From Dichetophora obliterata (taxonomy: Eukaryota > Arthropoda > Insecta > Diptera > Sciomyzidae), in assembly GCA_963920525.1 (NCBI GenBank), contig OY986437.1, positions 114,630,715 through 114,694,714 of the forward strand: a stretch of 64,000 bases of DNA, read 5' to 3'. Under the pieces are notes generated by a model. The model searched no databases. It had not been told where the DNA came from and was given only the letters and a program-made list of their open reading frames with translations. Position 1 is the stretch's first letter. Each line of letters starts with the position of its first letter. Below, in pieces: positions 34,539 to 45,402 of this stretch. A program made the translations under genes and the position numbers.

Positions 34539-34791
34539 CAAGCGCGTCGGAAGCGAATTTCATCTGGGGGGAAGTACAAATGGGTGCAGTACAAGTGGTG
34601 GTGCAAAACAAGTTCACCAAAATTTCTTCACATGAAACATGAAGAAGAGAGAAAGAAGAGGAAAATATATAATACAAAATATTATCGTTGTAAAAAAACT
34701 GATATTTTGAATAACTTTTCCTTTTAAATTTTTCATCTAGCTAAAAAAGTGGGGGCAACTGTCCCCTTTTCCCCCGCTTGCTACGCCAATG
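34539..34791 (-). mobile_element. hAT MITE with perfect 8-bp target duplication (empty-site paralogue)
   Basis: Flanked by TTTGAGAC on both sides (34531-34538 and 34792-34799). Ends are CAAGCGCGTCGG and GCTACGCCAATG, imperfect TIRs (7 of 12) starting with CA as in hAT. Its sequence is the reverse complement of the two outer parts of the large hAT at 55602-62399, including TATTATATATTTTCCTCTTC at 34655-34675, where the Helitron sits in the larger copy. It therefore serves as the uninterrupted reference. Confidence 0.9.
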
Positions 34792-34799
34792 TTTGAGAC

Positions 34800-35177
34800 A
34801 CTAATCCAAGCTACTAAATTTTGAGTATGCTAACTTAAATAGCGGGACTTTGACGCATTGATGTGATTTGGTGGGATTTCGCCCTTTTTGTGGAAATTTT
34901 AAACCATAAAAGGGTGAGAGGGCGTTTAAGTTTTTTGCGGGATATTTTACTATGTCAAAATTTTTAAAGATTGAAATCCTTGTAAAGAACTTATTGACAT
35001 CACTTTGCTGTAATCTTGTACAATTGCCGATTCAATGTTGTGGTTCATTGAGTTTTCGTTGTAATTGATTAAAAAGTTCTCAATATATTTGAATTAAATT
35101 GTATGATACTTGATTTTACCTCATTTTGGATTCAAACTTTATTCGGCTTGAATAAATACAATGTTATTATGTGTATA
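34800..35177. other. Gene-free stretch
   Basis: AT-rich sequence between the hAT MITE and the foldback element. No gene or repeat recognised. Confidence 0.3.
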
Positions 35178-35930
35178 CTGAGGTGCATTGAAAAAAGTTC
35201 CCTTTGTACCCCCCAAAAATGAATAGACCATGTCTAATAGACCATTTTATGATATTTCAAAATATTTTAGATCTTACGATAAACGTCAGTAAGCTAAAAC
35301 TTTTTGCAAAAACCTCAAAAAAATCATGTTTTTCGTAAAAATATATATGCTGGTGTAATATTTTCGTTGAAAAAACCAATTTTTTTTATTTCCATACAAA
35401 AACTTAAAAAATTTATATAAAATCATTACTTTAATTTTTTTTTTGATTTCTCACGATACTGTTTTGTTAGGAATTAATTTTATAATTAATATTTTAGCTT
35501 TAATATGTATCAATTTAAGCAATTCTGAACAAGAAACAATGCAAGCACTCAAAACTTTTTCAACGATATTCTGAAAGTGAGGATCGCATTCCAAATTATG
35601 AAGGTAATTGACTTTTAATGAAAATAACTTGAAAAAAAAATTCCAAAACAATACAAGAAAAACAGCATTATCCTTAATCCGATTGAAAAAATTTTAAATT
35701 GTTTGATGCAGATTCAAAGAGTTTTTTCCAGCCTTTAATTTCTGACAGTCTATTTGTTTCCAACTAAATATTACAGCAGCCAATATATTTACGAAAAACA
35801 TGATTTTTGTAGGATTTCGCAAAAAGTTTTAGCTCACTGACGACTTTCGTTACAGCGGAAATATTTTGGAAATTATTATAAAATAGATCAAGGTTAATTT
35901 TTAGAGGGATACAATCGGAACTTTTTCTCC
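35178..35930. mobile_element. Foldback element with about 190-bp arms
   Basis: The left arm (35178-35370) and right arm (35765-35930) are imperfect reverse complements, sharing CTAAAACTTTTTGCAAAAAC, ATCATGTTTTTCGTAAA and GCTG.TGTAATATTT on the left with their complements on the right. The interior includes AAAAACAGCATTATCCTTAA. No reading frame of note. A half copy lies at 29455-29830. Confidence 0.65.
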
Positions 35931-36993
35931 CCATATAAGCCGACACTTTTTAATGTTCCTTTAAGTTCCTTTTTTGATCTCAATGAATTGTTAAGAAATA
36001 ACCGTGTAGTGCGGCTGGTGACAGCATATATATTCCTTTGGACATGCCATTTTTCAAGCCTTTACAGGTATGGCCCAATGGGACAGAAGAATTGTAAAGA
36101 CCATGCTAATGCACGTTGGGTTCGTTCGCCTCTGTCAATGGCATCGATGTGTTATGGCATGCCCCTACCACCTGGGGTATGTGAATTCGAATATCACGTA
36201 GTAGGCCCAAGTTTCAACTCGAAACTTCAGGGAAATACGATTTTTATCTCACAAAATTTTTATTAAATAATCATTTATATAAAGAAACAAAAAGTATTTA
36301 TTTTGCTTATTTTGACATTAAAATTGGAGACACTTTTCGCGGGATTTCACAATCTTTTGAAAGGGATAAAGTGAACAAAAAAGCATTTTTATACGTGCAT
36401 TTGGGATTTTTAGCAAAATGAAAATCACATCACTGCTTTGACAAGATTTTATAACTGTCCCATCTTGAGTGAGAGTTGCTTAAACAGAGTGCAAGTGCAA
36501 GCATTTTAATTTTTGTTGTTGTTGTACCTGACTTTAACTCAATTTTTTTGTGTTTTTGTTTTTATTTTTATTCAGTAACATAAAGCAGAGAGAATATATA
36601 AATGAGAGATGTCATCAAACGGGTTCGTCGAAATTAACAGAAAATCGAAAGACGCGGATATTAGAACGTTGCGAAACATTTGTTGTCAGCATCTGCTGCC
36701 AGCAAAGACAAAGGAAAAGAAATGTTATTTATGGGCATGTTTTGTGTATCTATGCGGAATTTGTTTTTTTCTTTGGTTGACGTTGTTGTTATGCTCTATT
36801 TAATGCTTTTGATCGTGTTTCAGATATTTTTCTTATTTGGTTGAGTTGGAATGAAAGAAAATAGCAATTTGTGGTGTTTCTTAACTTAGCCTAATATGTA
36901 ACAAGGGAATGTCGTTTTGGCAATCGCATTATTTCAACAAGCGAAATAGCGAATATAAGCAGATTTTATTTATAGACATGTAATATACATATC

Positions 36994-37260
36994 TTCTATA
37001 TGTATAAAAATGGATGTATGTATGTGGATATGTGGGTATATCACGTATAGACTCCAAAACCGCTGAATCGATCTCTATGAAATTTTCAGGGACACTGAAG
37101 CCACATCTTGAGAGTGTTCCTGTGAGGTTTGGAAACGATTGTACAAGGGGTGTGGTACCTCCCATACAAGCCAAAAGTGCGCTATCGACCGCAAACCAAA
37201 AAAGGGTACATATCAGACGGTTTTGATCGTAAGAAACCAAAATTTAGTAATTTTGTTCAG
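36994..37260 (+). mobile_element. Helitron-like 5' fragment inside the inverted-repeat loop
   Basis: It begins TCTTCTATATGTATAAAAAT, followed by ATCACGTATAGACTCCAAAA, GTTCCTGTGAGGTTTGG and GGTACCTCCCATACAAGCC. The reverse complement of this order is found at 45030-45210 inside the Helitron-like element 44296-45402. No CTAG 3' end follows before the (TA)n tract. Confidence 0.55.
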
Positions 37261-37274
37261 ATGGTTACATCCAT

Positions 37275-37285
37275 TTATATATGTT

Positions 37286-37316
<31 letters not shown>

Positions 37317-37348
37317 GTATATATAGATATGTATATATAGATATGTAT
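37275..37348 (+). repeat. (TA)n and TATATG microsatellite
   Basis: Alternating TA with interspersed TATATG and TAGATATG units. Simple repeat with no gene. Confidence 0.85.
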
Positions 37349-37850
37349 ATCGATAAATAAAATATACCTATATTCGCTATTTTGCTTATTGAAATAACTT
37401 GACTAGCAAAACGACATTCACCTGTTTCATATTAGGCTAAGTAAAGAAACAGGATTAATTTGCTAATCTTTTTCATTCCAGCTCAGCCAAACAAGAAAAA
37501 TATCTGGAACACGGTCAAAAGCATAAAATAGAGCATAACAACAACGTCAAGCAAAGAATAAAACAAATTCTGCATAGACACAGAACATGACAATAAATAA
37601 CAATACAAATTGTGTTTTTAAATTTTTTCAATTCATTCATAAAAAGTCAATTGTAGTATATCTTCAGTTCTATAATTTTCACAATGTTCGCTTTTGCTGT
37701 TTTGTTTCTTCTCCTCTGCCTTTGCTGGCAGCTGATGCTGGCAACAAATTTTTCGCAACGTTCTAATATTTGCGTCTTTTGATTTTGTGTTAACATAAGC
37801 GAACCTGTTTGATGACATCTCTCATTTATATATTCTGTCTGCATAAAGTC

Positions 37851-38614
37851 TATAAGAATTTTTTTTAATATAAGCCTGGAATTATATTTTTGTAACTTAT
37901 CCCAATACATGGTAGAAGAATACAGGTAGATGCACTAGATGAGATCATACTGCCGGAAATGTCAAAACGAAACAAAACTTTTTATTTATTTTCTTTTGTT
38001 TCCATTCGCCACACAGCTGAATTTCACAGACATGGCAGTATGGAAAAAGCACGGTCAGCGCTGCAGCTACCTCTATCCTTATACCATGATTCCAATAGCA
38101 GAGTTTTTATACGAGGCGCCTCTCTTTGAGTGTGAGTAGTTGTATAGTAGTTGTAAAGAATAAATAAGATCATAAATAATAAAAATAATCACTTTTTCCT
38201 TATTGTTCATGTTGCCTGCAATGCCTTTAACAAAATAATGGCGAAAATTAACAAAAATTAATTGCTTGATTGACGAACAGGTTTGTTCAATTTGAACGCT
38301 ACCTTGTTCCAACAAGTTGTACACTCCAGTTTGCTTGACGAACCATATTGCTAATGTGTAACCAACCCCTTTTACGGTAAGCGGCATTAAATTTTTTTAA
38401 TACGGCAACTCTGCTATCCATTTATAAAGTTGTTACTTCTATTGCTTTTTCTTAACTTGCGTACAAATAACATTGTTTTTCACTCTGGATTATTTTGAAA
38501 ATTTTAACTAAACTTAATTTATTTATAAAGATTATAAAAAGATCATAAAAAAGATAGTTTAGAAGACTTCCTTACTCTGTACTTAAAAAAATATTGCATC
38601 TTCAAAGTAAACAA
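37851..38614. other. Region upstream of the DUF4806 gene
   Basis: No gene recognised. A 66-residue frame at 37939-38139 (ending YTMIPIAEFLYEAPLFECE) has no known relatives. The stretch just before 38615 is AT-rich with no clear TATA or initiator, so the promoter is not located. Confidence 0.3.
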
Positions 38615-40671
38615 ATGGCTGAACAACATTCGGATGGTGAAGATGTCACCATGGCAGGTTTGTATGTATTCAAATCAAGTGAATTCTAGTGCTTAAGGTA
38701 GGCTAACTGCTGGATGATTTACTTATCCTGAATATGTCAAGACATATTAAGCTTCCCATGGTTCTTGGAGTGGATCATGTACAACATACATCGATAAGCT
38801 GTAGAAAATAAGGATACATCTAGTTTTATCGTCTCAGAAAATGTTGGCTTCAAAACTTCGCATAAACATTGTTGAGCTGTAGGTGCCATTGACAAAAAAA
38901 ACACCACAAAGTATCTGACTTACCACATAATGGATCCTTGCCTATGTTTTTGGCTTTACTTAACCCTCACTTTGATACTATCAACATTTGTAAATATACC
39001 AATTGAAAATTTTCCATAACTCCTTGGTTTTTTATTCGATTTGGATATGGATTCAACTCGGACTATTTTTTCGTTTTTTTCTGAACATATCAAAAGATGT
39101 TAATTTTAATATTTTCTGATTTTTTAAAATTTTTGGTTCTTACTCTTAACTCTGGCTCTATTTACATATGTAAATATTTTTTGTTTCAAACGCTTTGGTG
39201 GTGTTTGAATTAATTTTTTTTATTTAGTATTTAAAAAAATGCATGACATTTGTTTTACATTTAACATATAGGTACATTTCATATTTGGTAGCATTTCCTC
39301 TAACAAAGTGAGGGTTAAAATATTAAATTACTGTGGGCAGCTTCCAAAAATTTCATCATTTAAGATAAAAATGAATGAAAAGTAGACATAAGCTCTAAAA
39401 TTAGGTTTACGTACGGCAAAACATTTTGTTGCATTGGTATCTTTCACTTGGCATTTGCTGCAAAAAACAAATACAAATTTTTGCAAATAGTTTCATCCTT
39501 GTTTAAAACTCGTTTTCGAGTTGATCAATTGTAACTGGTTGATCAATAGTTATCTATGTTTCTTGAACATAGTTATCTATGTTTCTTTTTCTTGATCGGT
39601 TTAAGCTAATATCAAGTCAATAATCATTTATGTACATATAATAAGTGATATGACGACAAAGCTATTGCTCAATAATCAAAAAACAATTTGGTACCAACTT
39701 TTTCTGGGACTGACCTCGAAATACTTCTGCAGAATAATTAACAATTTGTATAATTTAGCTATAAGAATATGTGTTATGAATGCAATTGAACCATGTGTTC
39801 GTGCAGCCGAAGAGCGCCACAAGCGAGCAATTCTAATATTAACAAGAGAAGTGCAAGCTCTGAGAAAAGAACTGGGTGAATGGAAAAGTCATCATGCAAG
39901 AGACATCATAGAAGAACCTACCTTTACTTCAGTTTTACTAGAAGATCCTTTGATGAAAGCCGCAGCAATGAAGCCGAAGGATAGTTCGAAAAAAGCAAAA
40001 GTAAAAGTAACAAAACATTACTTTGAATCAGATATGGGTTCGATGCCAAAGGATCGTTTGAAAAAAGAAAGAGCAATGGTGCCAAAACACGTCTTCGAAA
40101 CGGATTTAGTTATGCCAACAGATTCTTTCATAACAGCTAGAGTTATTCCAATAGAACCCTTTTCTAATATTGATGATTTCCTTCAATTCGAAGCAAGGCT
40201 TCATGCCGATGAAGTCTTCTTCCGTCAACTTGTAAGTGGTCTGCTTTCACTTGACTTTTTATTTTGGTAGAGTTTTTGTTATTTTACAGGAAATGGATTT
40301 TGCCGCCATTCCAATGAGGAATGATAAGAAATTTGTTAAAACTTGTTGGCGACAAATGTTGGAGGACAATGTGGCAGAGAGATTTTCATGGCGTGGAACT
40401 GAAGAAAAAAAATCTGTGCGAAAATGTAGGACAACTGCAGCTTTACTGAGTAACTAAATCAATACTAATAACATAACATGAAATGTAATCTACATATTCT
40501 GTAACATTTCTCTTAATAGATGCATTCAACAGAAATGAAAACAGCCATGAAGCACATTTCGTTGCCGCTTGTAAATCGTTCTTTCAGTTCGCTAAAAATC
40601 GACAAAAGCAAAGGAACGCGTATCAATCTTTGAAATCAAAATCAAAATGTATTCTTAAAACTGAAGATTAA
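38615..40671 (+). CDS. DUF4806-domain protein gene, four exons
   Basis: Exons 38615-38657, 39759-40231, 40290-40449 and 40520-40671 join in frame to about 275 residues. Start: AAACAAATGG context, MAEQHSDGEDVTMA. Donors are GTTTGT, GTAAGT and GTAACT; acceptors are TAATTTAG, TTTTACAG and CTTAATAG. Phases 1, 0 and 1 all agree. Residues about 15-75 form a charged helix (VRAAEERHKRAILILTREVQ) that could be coiled coil. A linker follows with three related motifs of PKDSSKKAK.../PKDRLKKER.../PTDSFITAR type, each near a HYFES or HVFET word. The C-terminal half is DUF4806-like: IDDFLQFEARLHADEVFFRQ, CWRQMLEDNVAERFSWRG, CRTTAALLN, HFVAACKSFFQFAKNRQKQR. Molecular function is unknown. Intron 1 (1.1 kb) carries a piggyBac-like MITE. 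A broken relative is at 15332-15919. Confidence 0.82.
38964..39314. mobile_element. piggyBac-like MITE 2 in intron 1 of the DUF4806 gene
   Basis: Ends CCCTCACTTTG and CAAAGTGAGGG are flanked by TTAA at 38960-38963 and 39315-39318. The interior includes CTATTTACATATGTAAATAT, shared with MITE 1 (16653-16889), but the arms are more diverged. It lies in the sense strand's intron, away from both splice sites. Confidence 0.8.
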
Positions 40672-40723
40672 TCAATACATAAACAATAACTTTAGAATTT
40701 ATGTAAACATTAAGATATATAGA

Positions 40724-40729
40724 AATAAA
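40724..40729 (+). promoter_or_regulatory. Poly(A) signal AATAAA
   Basis: A canonical hexamer 52 nt after the DUF4806 stop codon, at a suitable distance for 3' end formation. Confidence 0.65.
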
Positions 40730-41092
40730 TATAAAATTACTTTTAACTTTTTTACTTTGGAATATAATATGTACATAAACAAATTCGTGTCTTATAGTGA
40801 AATTTCCTTGAAGAAAAGCGGAAATGCTTAACTTGTTTTAACTTGTCTCAAATCAGTTGGCACATCAAATACGAATCCTTCAAGTTCTTCGCACGCAATA
40901 AAAAAATGCCATCTGATTTGCGACAAGCTGTATAGACTGTTCATATTCACTGTTAACGACGAAGAAAAAGTTAATGTTTGTGTTTGAAAGACTTTTGAAT
41001 GCATGTTAATGTATTTTTTTTTAACATTATTAAAAATTAGTTCAACAATTTTTTGACATTATTAAACATTGAAATTTAATTTTTATTGTTAA
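40730..41092. other. Gene-free stretch
   Basis: AT-rich sequence downstream of the DUF4806 gene. No gene or repeat recognised. Confidence 0.3.
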
Positions 41093-41122
41093 CTAGCTGA
41101 TATACCCAGTGCTACTTGGTAG

Positions 41123-41955
41123 CAGGGTTGGCCAGTAATGATTACTTTCGTGTAATGATTATAAAAAAATTACTGATTACAATTAATCATACACAAATTT
41201 ATTACTTGATTACTTAAAATAAATCATTAATAACTTTAAAGTATTCAGTGATTTTTTTTGAGAAATCAGTAATCATGCCAAAGTAATCAGTAATATTGAT
41301 TACTTTGTAATTAATCACTTTCCAGTAATGAATGAATTATTCTGATTAAGACATTTATCAGTAATCAGGCTTAACCATTCGTTGATTGCAGATTTCTTTA
41401 ACTAATATATTGTTTTATATGTTTTTATATATGTCGTTCAACTGTAAAACTGAGACAAGTAAAATACGGAAAAGGTTTCTGAGCACTATTGTTACCACTT
41501 CTTTAACAAAACCGATCTAACAAACATTAACATCACTTATAGCTGTTTCACTAATAGCTGCTGAAGAAAAAATTGTATTTATGGTAAATAGCAATTACTG
41601 GAATAATAAAATTACACACAAATTTTGAATTTTTTGTCTGACGAGAAGTAATCGGTAATCACCGAAAGCTGGGTCTGATTACTGACTACTTGATTTATTA
41701 AAAAATCATGTAATTCCATGTTACGACTAATTAATTTTTTTAAAAATCATGTAATCACCTTGCATGATTACTTTATTTTTTATAATCTCATGCAATTACC
41801 TTACCATGATTACTTAATTGAAAGTATTTTTATTTGGTTTTCAATGTGATTATACATTATACATGTGATTATATTATACATGTGATTATATTACATGGAC
41901 CTGAATACATGTAATCATAATCAGTAATTGTGATTTGTAATCATGGCCATCCCTG
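41123..41955. mobile_element. hAT MITE with perfect 8-bp duplication CTTGGTAG
   Basis: Ends CAGGGTTGGCCAGTAATGAT and ATCATGGCCATCCCTG, flanked by CTTGGTAG at 41115-41122 and 41956-41963. CAGGG ends and the 8-bp duplication are hAT features. The interior repeats GTAATCA/TGATTAC words on both strands. Non-coding. Confidence 0.9.
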
Positions 41956-42453
41956 CTTGGTAGGTAGATTTGTATTATCCAATAATCGCTTTGATTTGAA
42001 AAACATGTAGAATAATTTTTGAAATTTAGAGCCAGTTTATGATAATCCAACATTACCTTGCATATAATGGACCACCCTAATTAATATTATAATCATTTTG
42101 GAACATGAAATCTCTTTAATTTAGCTTTATCTACAGTTCTATAACAACAATTCGAAATTATTAAACTTCATCAAGTTAATAAATATTGGTGATTATTTTT
42201 AACATTAAATTGCTTTAAAGGAAAAGCGCCACTATACTTGTCAAAATGTATTTTTTAAATAACTTCATTAAGTATAAGACCCGGCGAAATACTACAGAAA
42301 CTAAATCATACATAAAATAAAAATTCTATTTTTAATTATTGATTTATTTGAGTATAAATTTTATATACATAAATGATCATTTACAGTACCATTTTATGTT
42401 GAATGCTTAAATGCGCATTAGGACTTAGTGTAAACGTAGTATAAAATATGTAC

Positions 42454-43094
42454 CAGGGACCGAAAATAACTGTTATTTTAAAATTTTTAGATGAAAAAGG
42501 CATAGCGAAAAAGTGGCCGGAGGACTTTTTTAAATATACCATTATTATCGTAATGACAGCAGCTTCACGAATATTAAATGCCTTTTAAATTTTTGGCTGT
42601 TACTATAAAAATTTAAATTAACTGTTATTTTTTGCCTTTTATTTTTTCGGGCAAAAATAACTGTTACTTTTGACTTTTATTTTTTAGCTAAGAAATTACA
42701 GTTATTTTGTGCCTTTTATATTTTTGTCAACATCTTCTTGTCAACTTTAAAAACTAAAAAGTTTTATAGCTGAAAATAGCTATAAAATTTATAGCTTTTA
42801 TTTTTATAGTTTTATAGCGCGCTGATGAGACGATAAAAATTGCATAAAACTTTTTTGCCGTTCAAGTGGCTTTTAAAAAATTCAAATTGCCTGATATTTT
42901 AGACCGAAAAAATAAAAGGCACAAAATAACTGTTATTTTTTACCAAAAAATAAAAGTCAAAAGCAACAGTTATTTTTGTCCGAAAAAATAAAAGGCATTA
43001 AATAACTAGTATTTTTGTCGTAAAAAATAAAAGTTAAATGATAACTGTTAATATCTGACTTTTTTGATAAAAACCATAACCGGTACGGTCCCTG
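42454..43094. mobile_element. hAT MITE with perfect 8-bp duplication ATATGTAC
   Basis: Ends CAGGGACCGAAAATAACTG and CGGTACGGTCCCTG, flanked by ATATGTAC at 42446-42453 and 43095-43102. The interior is rich in AAATAACTGTTATTTTT and AAAATAAAAGGCA words, inverted about a centre near 42790. Non-coding. Confidence 0.9.
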
Positions 43095-43929
43095 ATATGT
43101 ACTTGTGATAGTGTAGTAAAAAATTACTTTGAAAGTTCTTCTTACTAAATTTAAAAAGCCCAGCGAAAAATATTTTTATTCAGTTTGTTCAAACTTAATT
43201 AAGATTAGATTTAAATTATTTTGAAAATGATAAAAATTATAAATCATTACTGCTGCTTCATTTTTTTCAAGTACTTTGATTAAACTTTTAGACTATTGAA
43301 TGACATATATTTAGAAAGAACAAAGATATTTGCGTCGATAGTCAAAACTTTGAATTTGGATTGGTTTTTTTGTTTGCTTTAGGTAACGATGTTATATTTA
43401 AAAATTCATTGTACTAAAACTCAAAATAGTTTTCACGATATGAGAATATTATTGGTGTCAAGTAAACGAAAAAGTTTTTAACTTGTTCTTAAGAAAATTT
43501 AAAAAAATTAGTATAGTACACTAACATATATTGGATAAATACATGAATAATGTAGGTTATTCATTAGCCCATGTGGTGCTTGCAGCCCGTTAAATAGCCA
43601 AGAATTTTTTCGTTGGTTGATCACACGTATCTATTATTTTTAACTCGCTTTTCAGTGTTTAAATTTTTTTGCAAAAGACTCGATATTTTTATGAGAAATC
43701 TTTTCAATTTTTTGGTGGTGAAAAGTACCCAATATCCCGACCAGTGACATGTCAAGTTTGAAGAAAATTCATCCAATAGTTTTCACGTGATGCGCATGCA
43801 GACAGACAAAAATTTTAGAAATTAAATTTTTGGAATCCACATCCTTCGAAATGTCCAGCGAACAAAGAATTTCGAACAAAAATTTAATGTACATTTTTTT
43901 CAGTATTATTATATGTATAGATACGATCA

Positions 43930-44210
43930 TTCATATATATATCTGTTTTCACAAGCAATAATCGCTTAAGTCGACTTAAGACAACTGAGTTAATGTAGAT
44001 GTGCTTCACGCATATATCTTTATAATCACACAAAATCTGGAGCTTCTAGCATGACCATAGCCAAAGATATGACACAAAAACAAAATACCCTTTCATATAA
44101 ACCATATGGCGATTGAAAATTTTGAAGCAAGATTTCTCAAAACTTTGAAATCAGACTTAAACTGTTATCGCTTATCGACACAGATATATAAAGATACCAT
44201 CACTTATTTT
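43930..44210 (-). repeat. Dispersed repeat, inverse of 28620-28840
   Basis: Contains CTTAAGTCGACTTAAGACAA, GCTTCTAGCATGACCATAGC and CTTATCGACACAGATATATA, the reverse-order equivalents of 28620-28840. CTTAAGTCGACTTAAG is a 16-bp perfect palindrome. The ends are not defined. Confidence 0.55.
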
Positions 44211-44295
44211 AAAATCTAAGAAATTATTGAAGTTAAGAATTTTAAGCATCACTCAAAGTTAAATTTTTACACCATGTTTCAAGAAATATATGTAA

Positions 44296-45402
44296 CTAGC
44301 TGAAACCGGGCTTTTTGCTGCCACGCCCTCTTGTCCAATGTCCATCAAATCTTATAACTCCAAAGCTATTCGATATCGCAAATGGGCAAAAAGGAGTCTT
44401 AAGCGATTCGTCGACAAGAGTGGCACACGAATCGCTTTTAGGGTTCCTCAGCGATTTGTTGCGAAGCGTCTTTGTTGAACGTTAAGCGTTGAAAGTTGTT
44501 TTATAGAGGATAGTCTTTGTCAAATCGGGTAAAAAACAAATCTACCACTGAAAATCGTGCTGATATGAATATTTTCACTTTCCATGCGGCAATTTAATAC
44601 AAAAAAATTTTTTAATTTTCTGTTGATTATTTTTAGTAGAGAAGTATGGCTGAGTTCCTAAATGCATTTACGCAATGCATCAGTGTGTTTTTTTTAATTG
44701 GTCCGAAGCTTCAACAGATTGCGCAGTTTTCGTATTGAAACTTAGGACAAATTGAAAAAAAAACACTGATGCATTGCGTAAATGCATTTAGGAACTCAGC
44801 CTATATAGAATAGCCTGCTTCATATTTTAACAATTGATCTTTAACATTTTTAAATAAGCCGGAATGAGCGATGAAAGATTTTGCAAATTTTTCTTGAATC
44901 GCGCACTCATCGCGTGGGCGACTGAAAAGCGACCCATCTTCCAAAGAACCCTTTGGCGAATCGCATGTGCCAAATCAACTTATTTTCCAATCGTCTTCCA
45001 AATGTTTGCAGGGTCAATTCCGAGGCTGTGCGACCTATAACTTGAAAGCTACTCCATATTGCAATGTTGAGTTGTATGGGAGGTAACACGCCCTCTTATA
45101 TAATCGACACCAAACTCCACAGGAACACCTCAAGATGTTGTTTTAGTTTTCCTCAAAATTTCATAAAGGCAGGTTCAGTGGTTTTGGAGTCTATACGTGA
45201 TACACACACATACCCATCATACAAAAGTATTAAAATCGTGATGAAAAAATGGGGGTTGCGGGTATGAGAGTGAAAAAGACTTTACGACCTATTCTCATAC
45301 CTATCAAATATAAAAAGTTTTTTTTATTAAAATCGGTGGTGCCGTTTCGGAGGAATGCGACCACAAACACCGTGACACGAGATATTTGTGTACTATATTA
45401 GA
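44296..45402 (-). mobile_element. Helitron-like element, third copy
   Basis: Begins A|CTAGCTGAAACCGGGCTTTT and includes TTGCTGCCACGCCCTCTTGT, CTGTGCGACCTATAACTTG and TTTTGGAGTCTATACGTGAT. It ends near CTATATTAGA (45402), where the following base is A rather than T. The 44296-44400 part is nearly the same as the start of the element at 55739. A MITE sits inside at 44648-44801. Confidence 0.6.
44648..44801. mobile_element. MITE with about 50-bp arms
   Basis: Arms begin GGCTGAGTTCCTAAATGCAT and end with its exact reverse complement; pairing continues for about 50 bp. TAT is found on both sides (44645-44647 and 44802-44804). The loop of about 50 bp is unique. Non-coding. Confidence 0.8.

Larger units (their letters stand above)
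36565..37850. repeat. Large inverted repeat with 400-500 bp arms
   Basis: The left arm 36565-36975 and right arm 37349-37850 are reverse complements with point changes and indels. Shared blocks include GAATATATAAATGAGAGATG, TCATCAAAC, ATTAGAACGTTGCGAAA, CAGCATCTGCTGCCAGCAAA, GCCTAATATG and ATAGCGAATATA. The loop (about 36976-37348) holds a Helitron-like 5' fragment and a (TA)n tract. It could be a foldback transposon or an inverted duplication. Translations of the arms are low quality, so no gene is called. Confidence 0.75.
41093..43921 (-). mobile_element. Helitron-like element carrying two hAT MITEs
   Basis: On the plus strand it runs from A|CTAGCTGATATACCCAG (41093) to GTATAGA|T (43921). 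On the minus strand this is a TC start and CTAG end inserted between A and T, the Helitron pattern. Near 43790 the GCATGCAGACAGACAAAAAT block is the usual subterminal region of this repeat type. Two hAT MITEs interrupt it (41123-41955 and 42454-43094); without them it is about 1.3 kb. No Rep-helicase coding sequence is present, so it is non-autonomous. Confidence 0.65.

Noticed and set aside
36550..36803. Frames of 64-76 residues in the left arm, with inverse counterparts at 37633-37910
   Set aside because: The two arms give similar peptides only because they are inverted copies; the peptides match no known family and have no introns or start context.
38079..38387. 102-residue minus-strand frame
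   Set aside because: No recognised motif; overlaps a different plus-strand frame of equal quality, so neither is supported.
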